A stretch of DNA of 14,440 nt from UBA1724 sp016302315 (GCA_016302315.1 JAEDNW010000052.1:1-14440); one strand, 5' to 3'. Shown: positions 6,798-14,306, counted from the first letter of the stretch. The notes: generated from the sequence alone by a model not told the origin. Translations and numbers: made by a program.

Positions 6798-6812
6798 TTC
6801 TCCGGAGGAGAA
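6798..6812. promoter_or_regulatory. Perfect inverted repeat TTCTCC-GGA-GGAGAA
   Basis: The two 6-base arms are exact complements around a 3-base centre. It lies 7 bp before a second perfect inverted repeat and about 105 bp before the first gene of the export operon. It could be an operator or part of an RNA structure in the operon leader. Confidence 0.35.
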
Positions 6813-6819
6813 CTGGTGT

Positions 6820-6838
6820 ATCTGTCGGGCTGACAGAT
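6820..6838. promoter_or_regulatory. Perfect inverted repeat ATCTGTC-GGGCT-GACAGAT
   Basis: The 7-base arms are exact complements around a 5-base centre. The size and geometry suit a dimeric repressor site or a small RNA hairpin. With the repeat at 6798 it forms a tandem pair ahead of the tolC-like gene. There is no U tract immediately after it, so a terminator is less likely. Confidence 0.4.
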
Positions 6839-6917
6839 CGCCATCCGTCGTTTTTCCCATTTAGCACAGACCCGAAATTGCCTGTATTGGTAGAAGATAT
6901 AGGTTTTCTGCTTGCGT

Positions 6918-8354
6918 ATGAAGAAATCGACGTTGCCCATTCTGGTGGTGTCTGCTTTGGTGTGCCTGGGGAATCCTCTGGGAGAGCTGCTGCGTCAGGC
7001 TTCGGAGACCCATCCCGCCCTGGTGGCGGAGCGTGCGGTGGTGGAGCAGACCCTGCGCAGCCACGAGGAGCTGGCCGAGTTTCTGGATCCCGCCCTGTAT
7101 GGAGCGGCGGGAGGGGCCACCCGGATTCGGGAGCTTCCCGGGGCGCCCCTGGGATATGACACGGTGGACAGCGCCAATGCCCTGGAGGCCCAGGCGGGGG
7201 TGCGGATTCCCGTGGAGGCAGGGGCGGTGGTTTCCGTGGGCGGGGTATTCCGCCGCTGGTTCGAGCCCGACGCCCCCTACGATTCCCTCTATCAGCATCT
7301 TCTGGGGGTGAATCTCCAGGTGCCGCTCTGGCAGGACCGGGGGTTTGCCCTGTACGGGCATCGTCGGGCGGCGGCCCTAGCCGCCTGTTCTGGAGCCATC
7401 CACCGTCTACAGCAGGCGGAACAGCAGGTGCGCCGCCAGGTGGAGGCGGCCTATATCCAGCTTTGCGTGGCGGAGGCGGACTGCCTGGTGTGGGGGGATG
7501 CCACGGAGCGCTTCCGGCGTCTCCATCAGGAGGCGGATCAGCTGGCGTCCTTGAAGGCCATTCCCCAGTATCAGGTGCAGACGGCCCTCCGGGAACTCCA
7601 GGGGGGGCTGGCGGACGAGGAGGCCGCCCGGCAGACCCGGGAGAATGCGGCCCTCTCCCTGGGACAGGCCATGGGACTGCGGGAGGCCCAGGAGGCCCGG
7701 GCATGCACCTCGGAGGAACTCCTCCAGGCCGCCCTCTCCCTGCCCCCTCTGGAGACTCTGGAAATCCCCGCCGCCCTGGAACGCCGGGGCAGCTATCTGG
7801 CCATCCAGGATGACCAGAGGGTGGCCGAGGCGGAATCTGCCCTGGAGGAGGAGTATCGGAAGGATCAGGTGACTCTCCAGGCAGGGGTGACCTGGCAGGG
7901 GGATTCCTCTGGGCGTCCCCTGGGGTCCTACCGGGAAGCGACGGATCACCACTGGGGCGGGGAAGTGCTGCTGGTCTGGAGCCGTCCCCTGGACTATACC
8001 GGTCCCGAGGCGGCGGTGGCCCGGATGGCGGCCCGTCGTCAGGAGCTTTCGGCCCGTCTGGAGGGGGAGGCTGTGGCGATCACGGGGGAGATCCGGGGGG
8101 CGCAGCTGCGGCTGGAGGGGGCGAGGCGTCGTCTTGTCCTGATTCGAGAGGGGGTTTTGGCGGCCCGTCGGACCCTGGAGGCGGAGCAGGAGCGCTTCCG
8201 TCTGGGGGAAAGCACCTCGGCCATCGTCCTGGATGCCCAGAAGGAGCTGAACAACATTCTCCTGCGGCAGAACGCCACGGCGGCGGAGCTGCTGCTGGCT
8301 TATGCGGAACTCCAATACGCCTTGGGCTATCCCCGGGAGACTCCCCTCCTGTAG
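6918..8354 (+). CDS. TolC-family outer-membrane efflux protein
   Basis: This is the predicted outer-membrane channel of the export operon, a trimeric beta-barrel plus periplasmic alpha-helical tunnel. The 478-residue product starts with a short hydrophobic signal segment (LPILVVSALVCLG, about 6-18). The TolC-like opening LLRQASETHPALVAERA follows, then long helical stretches (about 155-265 and 365-470), with the second OEP repeat ending in FRLGESTSAIVLDAQKELN (about 427-445), a family hallmark. Predicted membrane strands with alternating residues occur near 85-140 and 318-360. I chose the ATG at 6918; an in-frame TTG two codons earlier is also possible. No strong Shine-Dalgarno site is seen. 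The cysteine in ALVC does not fit a lipobox well, so I do not call a lipoprotein. It is the first gene of the operon, with 81 bp to the next gene. The substrate is unknown. Confidence 0.88.
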   Translation: MKKSTLPILVVSALVCLGNPLGELLRQASETHPALVAERAVVEQTLRSHEELAEFLDPALYGAAGGATRIRELPGAPLGYDTVDSANALEAQAGVRIPVEAGAVVSVGGVFRRWFEPDAPYDSLYQHLLGVNLQVPLWQDRGFALYGHRRAAALAACSGAIHRLQQAEQQVRRQVEAAYIQLCVAEADCLVWGDATERFRRLHQEADQLASLKAIPQYQVQTALRELQGGLADEEAARQTRENAALSLGQAMGLREAQEARACTSEELLQAALSLPPLETLEIPAALERRGSYLAIQDDQRVAEAESALEEEYRKDQVTLQAGVTWQGDSSGRPLGSYREATDHHWGGEVLLVWSRPLDYTGPEAAVARMAARRQELSARLEGEAVAITGEIRGAQLRLEGARRRLVLIREGVLAARRTLEAEQERFRLGESTSAIVLDAQKELNNILLRQNATAAELLLAYAELQYALGYPRETPLL

Positions 8355-8435
8355 GAGGAGGAGACGCCTCTCTCCCCCCTCCCATTCCCCTTCTTCTTTC
8401 TCCTTTTCTACCCTCACTTCATCGCATCAACGGCC

Positions 8436-9251
8436 ATGGGCTTCCATCTCTTTGGACATCGGGACAAATCGGACCTGCCGGGTCTGCAGAATCTGCCCAC
8501 TACCATGACGGGGAGTATTGCCCTCCCGGAGGATCAGCGGGCACAGTTGGACTCGGACCTTTCCATGCTGGACAAGACGGACCTGGCCAGGAGCCAGCGC
8601 CTCCAGAAGGATGTGGAGCGCTCCGTGATCTCCGCCGCCGAGGACTCGGTGAAGCGTCTTCGGGTGGTGGAGATGGGGCGCTGCCCCTCCTGCGGCGCCC
8701 ACATCTACCAGCATGTGGGGGCCAACATCTGCGACGCCTGCGGCTGGCATCAGTTTGATCTGCCCAAGAAAGGCGCGGTGCGGGTGCATCTCAAAGGAGG
8801 GAGCGAGACCCCTCTGGAGGGGGAGCGCGCCTATGTCCTGAAGAGCGGGGACTGCCTGGTGGTGCGGAACGGCGTCGTGGCGGCCCAGGTGCCCCGGGAC
8901 GCCTACACCTGGGTGGAGTACAACTGGCCGAAGGAGGAGTTGTCCTCCCGTCACACCGAGGCCCAGAAGCAGTTGACCGTGCCCTGCGGCTGGTGCGGCA
9001 AGAGCACGAATCCCGCCGCGGACGGATTCCATCTGCTGCATATCGCCTTCGGGGCCACCCAGGAACGGTATTGCTTCTGCTGCGATGAATGCTACGAGGC
9101 CTTCCGTAAGATGTATCCGTCCCGGGTGCATCGGGACTGCTACAACCGGGATTGCGCCACCTGCAACGCTTGCCAGAAACGCTATGACGAGGAGGCCGCG
9201 GAGATGCGGATGCTCGCCAAGGACTACATCCGCACAGGGAAGGAGCGCTAG
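8436..9251 (+). CDS. Cysteine-rich protein with zinc ribbon and TRASH-like treble clef, inside the export operon
   Basis: I do not recognise the full protein. It has 271 residues, no signal peptide and no membrane segment, so it is probably cytoplasmic. Residues 1-80 are polar and helical. CPSC (83-86) and CDAC (99-102) form a classic four-cysteine zinc ribbon. A beta-rich stretch (about 114-165) follows. The C-terminal part has CGWC (184-187), then YCFCCDECYEAFRK (212-225), then C235, C240, C243 and C246. The CxxC...FCCDECYEAF pattern resembles TRASH domains, which bind metals in sensing and trafficking proteins, though the spacing (27 residues between C187 and C215) is longer than usual. 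There are fifteen cysteines in all. It lies 81 bp after the tolC-like gene and 6 bp before the fusion-protein gene, so it belongs to the operon. Possible roles are metal sensor, substrate-loading factor or substrate-modification partner; none is shown. No Shine-Dalgarno site is visible; a pyrimidine tract precedes it. Confidence 0.85.
   Translation: MGFHLFGHRDKSDLPGLQNLPTTMTGSIALPEDQRAQLDSDLSMLDKTDLARSQRLQKDVERSVISAAEDSVKRLRVVEMGRCPSCGAHIYQHVGANICDACGWHQFDLPKKGAVRVHLKGGSETPLEGERAYVLKSGDCLVVRNGVVAAQVPRDAYTWVEYNWPKEELSSRHTEAQKQLTVPCGWCGKSTNPAADGFHLLHIAFGATQERYCFCCDECYEAFRKMYPSRVHRDCYNRDCATCNACQKRYDEEAAEMRMLAKDYIRTGKER
9240..9245 (+). promoter_or_regulatory. Shine-Dalgarno site of the fusion-protein gene
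   Basis: AAGGAG overlaps the last codons of the cysteine-rich gene, 12 bases before the ATG at 9258. The spacing is slightly long, but it supports that start and translational coupling between the two genes. Confidence 0.55.
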
Positions 9252-9257
9252 GCTGCC

Positions 9258-10370
9258 ATGGGAGACATTCGTATCACAGAGGGAGAGGGGTTGCCGGAGA
9301 CCCGGGCGCAGCAGCGTCACCGCAAAGGAAAGGTCCTGGCCTGGTTTTTTGGGGTGGTGATCCTGGTGGGCCTTCTGGGCTGGGTGATTCCGGTGAACCG
9401 GTATGCCACGGCCCGGGGCTATGTGACCACCCGGGAATATGCGGAGGTGCGCTCCCCCGTGACGGGGATTGTGAATCGGATCCTGGTCTCCTCCGGGGAG
9501 ACGGTGGAGGCGGGCCAGGTGCTGGTGGAACTGAATTGCGCCGAGGAGGAGGCCAGCCTCTCCGAGGCCCAGGCCCGGGTCTCCCGGCTGCGCTCCGAAC
9601 GGGAGCGCCGCCAGACGGAAATGTCCAGCGACCTCTCCCGGAAGACCGTGGAGCTGGCGGAGCAGAAGCGGAACCACGCGGCCCAGCTCCAGGTGGCGGA
9701 ATTGGAGCTGGCCAACCAGGAGAGCCGTTTGGGCCTTACCCAGGAACTGGTGGAGAAAGGGCTGAAATCCCAGCGGGAGCTGGACGAGATTCGTCTGGGG
9801 CGGGATTTGTGCCAGGTGCGTCTGGAGGCCTTGCGGCAGAAGGATTTCCAGGTCTTCGAGGAGCTGCTGGAGCGGGATCGCCAGATGTACGCCAGCGAGA
9901 TCCAGTCCATTGACGAGGAGTTGTCCGCCCTGGAGGATTCCGTGCGCCGCGCCCAGGCCCGGATTGAGAACCGGAAGATTCGGGCGCCCATTGGGGGAAA
10001 GGTGGTGCGCTACGAGTTTGTGGTGGGGGAATTGCTGGAACCCACCTACGTCATCTACGAGATCTTCGGGGGAGAGGAGCAGGTGTTGAAGCTGCGGGTG
10101 GACGAGCGGTACGCCACTCGTTTGGCCACGGGGCAGCGCTATCGGGCCCGTCTGGCCAGCTACAACAGCGCCATTGAGCGCATCTACTTCCGGGGGCAGG
10201 TCAGCTATCTGCGGAACGTGGTGCAGAATGACGGGCAGAACGCCTACCGGATGGCCTACTGCGACTTTCATCCTGGAGACCTGGCCATCCAGCCTGGAAC
10301 CACGGCGGAAGCCCGAATCTATTACGCCCGCAGTTCCTTCTGGAGTTTTCTGCTGAATCTGGAACCCTGA
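9258..10370 (+). CDS. HlyD-like periplasmic membrane-fusion (adaptor) protein
   Basis: This adaptor would bridge the ABC pump in the inner membrane and the TolC-like channel. The 370-residue product has a short basic cytoplasmic N-terminus and one membrane anchor (about 27-46, LAWFFGVVILVGLLGWVI). The first half of a lipoyl domain follows (about 63-92, with SPVTGIVNRILVSSGETVEAGQVL), then a long alpha-helical hairpin rich in Glu/Arg/Gln (about 97-235). The second lipoyl half (IRAPIGGKVV, 241-250, to GELL) is followed by a beta-barrel and membrane-proximal region to the end. This is the standard HlyD/AcrA order and a normal length. The hairpin is long, which suits direct docking to a TolC tunnel. 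The ATG at 9258 follows the upstream stop by 6 bp. A 22-bp gap leads to the first ABC gene. The transported substrate cannot be read from this protein. Confidence 0.9.
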   Translation: MGDIRITEGEGLPETRAQQRHRKGKVLAWFFGVVILVGLLGWVIPVNRYATARGYVTTREYAEVRSPVTGIVNRILVSSGETVEAGQVLVELNCAEEEASLSEAQARVSRLRSERERRQTEMSSDLSRKTVELAEQKRNHAAQLQVAELELANQESRLGLTQELVEKGLKSQRELDEIRLGRDLCQVRLEALRQKDFQVFEELLERDRQMYASEIQSIDEELSALEDSVRRAQARIENRKIRAPIGGKVVRYEFVVGELLEPTYVIYEIFGGEEQVLKLRVDERYATRLATGQRYRARLASYNSAIERIYFRGQVSYLRNVVQNDGQNAYRMAYCDFHPGDLAIQPGTTAEARIYYARSSFWSFLLNLEP

Positions 10371-10392
10371 CGGCCCACGGCGCCCCTCTCCC

Positions 10393-12147
10393 ATGTCCCG
10401 GGATGCCCAACAGCCCAATCTCCTCTGGCGGCTTCTGCGCCGCTATTGGCTACCCCTGGTGCAGGCCGCGGGTCTCACCTTGGTGATGGCGGGGATCAAT
10501 TCCATGGTGCCCCTGATCTCCAGCGCCTTGGTGGATCGGGTCTTCACCAATGGGGAGACGGATGTGTTTCTGCCCCTGGCCCTCTGCTATGTGGCGGGAC
10601 CCATCCTCCAGCAGATTCTCACCGTCTTCCAGAGTTCCCTGGGCATTCTGGTGGCGGTCTTCTTCGCCGGGGATCTGCGGTGCGCCGTCTATCGCCACCT
10701 CCTTTCTCTCTCCCTCCGCTTCTTCCAGGTGAACAGCGCCGGAAAGGTGGTGAACCGGGTGATGGAGGATACCCAGACCCTCATGGGCATCTTCAATACC
10801 TCCGTCACCACCACCATCTCCGATGTGATCATCGCCACGGTGGCCATCTGCGTCACCATCACCATCAACTGGAGACTGGCGCTCCTCTCCTTCCTGGTGG
10901 TGACGGTCTTTGTGGTGAACTACCGCTTCAGCATCCACCGCATCGTCCGCTTCACCCGCTTGATGCGGAGGGAGGACGACACCCTCACCGGCGGCGTCCA
11001 AAACCGGATTTCCGCCTCCCTGGCGGTGAAGACCTTCGGCATGGAGGAGCGGGAGAACCTGGTGTTCCAGGGGCACAATCTGGCCTCCTTGGACTATGGA
11101 CGGATCCGGGACAAGGCCAATGCCCGCTTCTGGCTGAATGTGGCCCTCATCGCCGCCCTGGGGCCGGCCCTGATCTACTTCTGCGGTTGCACCATGGTCC
11201 TCCAGGGGCAGATGACCTACGGCCAGGTGCTGGCTTTCAATCTCTACACCCTCCAGCTCATCTGGCCCTGCGTCCGCTTCAGCCAGTTGGCGGGCCGTCT
11301 TCAGGAAGCCCGGGTGGCCCTGGGACGCCTGGGAGAATATCTCAAAGTGGAGCCGGAGATCCAGGATCCCCCCCATCCCCGTCCTCTCGCCCGTCTTCGG
11401 GGGGAGGTGGAGTTTCGGCATGTGGAGTTTCACTATGTGGAGAATGTGCCGGTGATCCAGGACATCAGCCTGAAGGTTGCCCCTGGGGAGACGGTGGCCT
11501 TCATTGGCACCACGGGCTGCGGAAAATCCACCATGCTCAATCTCCTGACCCGCTTCTATGACGTCACGGGGGGTGCCATCCTCCTGGACGGGGTGGATTT
11601 GCGGGAATACCGGATGAAGGATCTTCAGCGCCAGTTTGGCATCGTCCTCCAGGAATCCTACATCTTCTCCGTCTCCGTGCGGGAGAACATCCGGTATGGG
11701 CGTCCCCAGGCCACGGACCGGGAGGTGGAGGAGGCGGCCCGGGCGGCAGAGATCCATGACTTCATCCAGAGTTTACCCCAGGGATACGACACCTTGATGG
11801 GGGAGGAGGGGGTGGCTCTCTCCGTGGGGCAGAAGCAGCGCATCAACATTGCCCGGGCCATCTGCGCCGATCCCGCCATCATGATTATGGACGAGGCCAC
11901 CAGCTCCCTGGACTCCGATTCCGAGGCGGCCATCCAGCGGGGCATGGAACGACTTCTGGCGGGACGCACCAGTTTCGTGGTGGCCCACCGCCTCTCCACC
12001 ATTCGCAACGCCAACCAGATTGTCCTCATTCACAAAGGGCGGATTCTGGAGCACGGCACCCATCAGGAGCTCATGGCCCTGGAGAATGGGCACTACCGGG
12101 ATCTGTACACCAAGCACATGGGGAAGGGGGTGTTGGACGATGCCTAG
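10393..12147 (+). CDS. ABC exporter half-transporter (TMD-NBD), consensus Walker B, LSVGQ signature
   Basis: The 584-residue product is a type IV (exporter) ABC half-transporter. Six membrane helices fall within about 20-310, and an ATPase domain runs from about 338 to the end. The ATPase has Walker A GTTGCGKST (372-380), Q-loop Q420, signature LSVGQ (476-480), Walker B MIMDE with catalytic E501, D-loop SLD (505-507) and H-loop H532. The second glycine of LSGGQ is Val. There is no N-terminal C39 peptidase domain, so it does not process double-glycine leaders. The next gene overlaps it by 8 bp and encodes a second half-transporter with complementary changes, so the two most likely form a heterodimer. 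No Shine-Dalgarno site is visible; CGCCCCTCTCCC directly precedes the ATG. The alternative of a homodimeric pump is less likely given the pairing. Confidence 0.93.
   Translation: MSRDAQQPNLLWRLLRRYWLPLVQAAGLTLVMAGINSMVPLISSALVDRVFTNGETDVFLPLALCYVAGPILQQILTVFQSSLGILVAVFFAGDLRCAVYRHLLSLSLRFFQVNSAGKVVNRVMEDTQTLMGIFNTSVTTTISDVIIATVAICVTITINWRLALLSFLVVTVFVVNYRFSIHRIVRFTRLMRREDDTLTGGVQNRISASLAVKTFGMEERENLVFQGHNLASLDYGRIRDKANARFWLNVALIAALGPALIYFCGCTMVLQGQMTYGQVLAFNLYTLQLIWPCVRFSQLAGRLQEARVALGRLGEYLKVEPEIQDPPHPRPLARLRGEVEFRHVEFHYVENVPVIQDISLKVAPGETVAFIGTTGCGKSTMLNLLTRFYDVTGGAILLDGVDLREYRMKDLQRQFGIVLQESYIFSVSVRENIRYGRPQATDREVEEAARAAEIHDFIQSLPQGYDTLMGEEGVALSVGQKQRINIARAICADPAIMIMDEATSSLDSDSEAAIQRGMERLLAGRTSFVVAHRLSTIRNANQIVLIHKGRILEHGTHQELMALENGHYRDLYTKHMGKGVLDDA
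12124..12130 (+). promoter_or_regulatory. Shine-Dalgarno-like AAGGGGG deciding the second ABC gene start
   Basis: This purine run lies nine bases before the ATG at 12140, inside the end of the first ABC gene. It favours that start over an earlier in-frame codon at 12020, and it couples translation of the two half-transporters, which suits equal production of heterodimer partners. Confidence 0.5.
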
Positions 12148-14149
12148 GCTGGGCGGCGGCTTCTTCAAATTCATGCGCCGGGAGCATTTCCGGGGCTATC
12201 TCTACCGGGGGGAATCCCGGAAGGAGGAGCGGGGGGAGGAGAAGGGATACCTGAAGCGCTTCTTCCGGGAGTATCTCTGGCAGTATCGGTGGATGCTTCT
12301 GGCCACCATCCTGGTCATTGGCCTGAACAACTCCGGCCCCTTCATTATCGCCGCCCTGAACCGGGTGGTGGTGGACCGCATTCTGGTGGTGACGGACGGG
12401 GAGGGAAAGCCCATGATGGCCCCCCCCGAGGAAAGGCGATTCCAGGAGGGAACCGCTCCCCACTATCGCACCCCCGGCAGAAATCCGCCCCGGGAAAGCA
12501 TGGGACGGCGCATGGCCCGGGGGGTACGCCTCAATGGACGCCCCGCCGAGGCGGGAAAAGCCCTCCTCCTCCTGGCCATCCTCTACATCCTCTCCCAGAT
12601 CTTCTTCAACTATCTCTCCCGACGGGCGGACTACCTCCTGGTGGACTTCTCCATGCGGGTGCTGGGCACCCTCCGGGAGGATATGCACCGGAAGGCTCTG
12701 GCCCTCTCCCTGTCCTATCAGCAGAAAATCACCCCTGGGCGTCTTCTCTCCCGGGTGGTGAGCGACACCGGTGCGGTGCGGGCGGAGATCAGCGGCTTCA
12801 TTGAGTTGACGGTGAACGTGGTCTTCAAGGTGGCCATCGGCGTGGGCATCCTCCTGGTGTCGGAGTGGCGGGTGCTGCTGGTGCTCTCCTGCGTCATCCC
12901 GGTCTTTCTCTGGATCCGACGCTGCTACGAACCCCCCATGCGCCAAATGCAGAGAGAGCAGCGCTTCACCAACAGCGCCCTCTATGGCCTCATCTCCCAG
13001 AAGATGGACGCCATCAAGGCCATCCAATCCTACGGACAGCAGGCCCGGGAGGATCTGGCCTTCCGCCGCCTCTCCTCCACCTTCAACCGGGATGCCATCC
13101 GGGTGCAGTGGAAGTTCAAGGCCATGGATTTCTGCACCTGGCTGACGCTCCATCTGGCCAATTGCATCGTCTTCCTGGGAGGAGGATACATGGTGGCCAC
13201 GGGACGCATGAGCCTGGGAAAACTGGTCTTCCTCCAGACCTTGACCCAGATCTTCTTCCAGCCCGTCTCCGAATACACCCAGCTCTCCTTCGTCATCCAA
13301 CGTCTCCAGGTGGCCCTGGGACGCTGCTTCCGCATCCTGGACGAACCCCCGGAAATCGTGGACGCCCCGGATGCCATGGAGGTGCCCAGCCCCCTCGCCC
13401 AGGGCATCCATATCCGGGACCTCTCCTTCGCCTACGACCAGGAGGAGGCAAAAAAGAAGGGAATCCCCCCCACTTACGCCCTCTCCCATGTGAACCTGGA
13501 TATCCCCCCAGGAGAATGGCTCTGCATCATGGGGGCCTCCGGCGCCGGAAAAACCACCCTCCTTCATCTCCTGGCACGACTCTACACCCCCACCGCCGGA
13601 ACCATCGACTACGATGGAATCCCCCTGGATAAACTCCGACTGGATAGCCTCCATCGGAAGGTGGGGGTGGTGCCCCAGGAAGCCCAAATCTTCTCCGGCA
13701 CGGTCCGGGACAATATCGCCTACGGATATCCCCCCGCCTCCAACCAGCAAATTCTGGAGGCCGCCCAGGCCGCCCAACTCCATGAGGTCATCATGGAAAT
13801 GCCCGTCCAATACGAAACCCTCATCGGAGAAAAGGGACAGTCCCTCTCCGGAGGACAACGCCAGAGACTCTCCCTGGCTCGGGCACTCCTCTGCAAACCC
13901 GGCATTCTCCTCCTGGATGACTGCACTAGCGCCCTGGACGCCAATACCGAACGGAAAATCCAGGAAACCCTCATGACCCAAATGGGGGGAAGAACCGCCG
14001 TCATCGTCTCCCAGAGGGTCTCCATGGCCATCCGATGCCAGCGCATCGCCGTCCTGGAAAAAGGACGGGTGACGGAATATGGGACCCACAAGGAACTGCT
14101 GGCCAACAATGGCTTCTATGCCACCCTCTTCCGGGAACAGACGGGCTGA
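12140..14149 (+). CDS. ABC exporter half-transporter (TMD-NBD) with degenerate ATP site and large TM1-TM2 insert
   Basis: The 669-residue product is a second exporter-type half-transporter. It has a charged cytoplasmic N-terminal extension (about 1-48), six membrane helices (about 50-400) and an ATPase domain (about 423-669). The ATPase has Walker A GASGAGKT (465-472), Q-loop Q513, a perfect LSGGQ (569-573) and Walker B LLLDD, where Asp594 replaces the catalytic Glu. At the H-loop, VSQRVS has Gln625 instead of His. These are the changes seen in the non-hydrolysing subunit of heterodimeric exporters such as TM287/288. Between TM1 and TM2 lies a basic, proline-rich insert of about 60 residues (about 82-140), far longer than the usual short loop and facing the periplasm. 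The ATG at 12140 overlaps the upstream gene by 8 bp; residue Met12 is an alternative start. It is the last gene of the operon. Confidence 0.92.
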   Translation: MPRLGGGFFKFMRREHFRGYLYRGESRKEERGEEKGYLKRFFREYLWQYRWMLLATILVIGLNNSGPFIIAALNRVVVDRILVVTDGEGKPMMAPPEERRFQEGTAPHYRTPGRNPPRESMGRRMARGVRLNGRPAEAGKALLLLAILYILSQIFFNYLSRRADYLLVDFSMRVLGTLREDMHRKALALSLSYQQKITPGRLLSRVVSDTGAVRAEISGFIELTVNVVFKVAIGVGILLVSEWRVLLVLSCVIPVFLWIRRCYEPPMRQMQREQRFTNSALYGLISQKMDAIKAIQSYGQQAREDLAFRRLSSTFNRDAIRVQWKFKAMDFCTWLTLHLANCIVFLGGGYMVATGRMSLGKLVFLQTLTQIFFQPVSEYTQLSFVIQRLQVALGRCFRILDEPPEIVDAPDAMEVPSPLAQGIHIRDLSFAYDQEEAKKKGIPPTYALSHVNLDIPPGEWLCIMGASGAGKTTLLHLLARLYTPTAGTIDYDGIPLDKLRLDSLHRKVGVVPQEAQIFSGTVRDNIAYGYPPASNQQILEAAQAAQLHEVIMEMPVQYETLIGEKGQSLSGGQRQRLSLARALLCKPGILLLDDCTSALDANTERKIQETLMTQMGGRTAVIVSQRVSMAIRCQRIAVLEKGRVTEYGTHKELLANNGFYATLFREQTG

Positions 14150-14237
14150 TCCCGCCGTAGCGTCAATCGTTTCCCCGGGGACATCCTTTTCCCCCAGGGG
14201 GGGGGACAGGATGCATCCAGGAACACGATTGGCGGGA
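14150..14237. repeat. Long imperfect foldback directly after the export operon
   Basis: TCCCGCC (14150-14156) and CAATCGTTTCC (14164-14174) pair with GGAACACGATTGGCGGGA (14220-14237). Nested inside are CATCC (14182-14186) with GGATG (14209-14213), and a C5/G9 stem (14191-14205). The structure begins at the base after the stop codon. It may act as a transcript end or stabiliser, but no U tract is present. It also resembles a palindromic intergenic element. Confidence 0.55.
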
Positions 14238-14241
14238 CATT

Positions 14242-14257
14242 CCCCCGCCTGCGGGGG
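14242..14257. repeat. Perfect hairpin CCCCCGC-CT-GCGGGGG
   Basis: The 7-base arms are exact complements, and the 3' arm runs straight into the first copy of the 18-base direct repeat. The 2-base centre is too tight for an RNA loop without opening the inner pair; as DNA it is a strong G/C palindrome. Confidence 0.5.
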
Positions 14258-14276
14258 CACGGGGGCATCCTTGTGA

Positions 14277-14292
14277 ACCCCGTTTACGGGGT
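14277..14292. repeat. Perfect hairpin ACCCCG-TTTA-CGGGGT
   Basis: The 6-base arms are exact complements around a 4-base loop, a geometry favourable for RNA folding. It sits between the two copies of the 18-base repeat and has no following U tract. Confidence 0.5.
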
Positions 14293-14306
14293 GGGAGGCC
14301 TGAATA

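Larger units (their letters stand above)
6489..6917. other. 429-base intergenic region upstream of the export operon
   Basis: No convincing gene was found here. The left part carries the abiEi promoter (minus strand). The middle, about 6640-6682, is a purine-rich tract with A and G runs. A small CGAGG/CCTCG hairpin lies at 6731-6744. Two perfect inverted repeats (6798-6812 and 6820-6838) lie about 80-120 bases before the tolC-like ATG and are listed separately. A weak -35/-10 pair (TTAGCA, 16 bp, TGTATT) follows them at about 6862-6889. The reading frames across the region have no recognisable product. Confidence 0.4.

Noticed and set aside
6850..6860. T run after the inverted repeat at 6820-6838 considered as an intrinsic terminator
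   Set aside because: The T run lies more than 10 bases beyond the stem, too far for a standard terminator.
6557..6940. Small open frames in the gap between abiEi and the tolC-like gene
   Set aside because: They arise from the purine/pyrimidine-rich tract, lack ribosome-binding sites and show no family-like sequence.
6694..7704. Proline-rich open frame of 336 codons on the minus strand upstream of and opposite the tolC-like gene
   Set aside because: The composition is extreme in Pro, Gly and Arg, there is no domain, and it runs across the start of a recognisable TolC-family gene.
8355..8435. Possible short precursor peptide between the tolC-like and cysteine-rich genes
   Set aside because: The 81 bases are pyrimidine-rich with no start codon plus Shine-Dalgarno combination and no double-glycine leader.
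8427..10418. Open frame of 663 codons on the minus strand opposite the cysteine-rich and adaptor genes
   Set aside because: It is low in recognisable motifs and spans two real genes and their junction. It is a shadow of GC-rich coding sequence.
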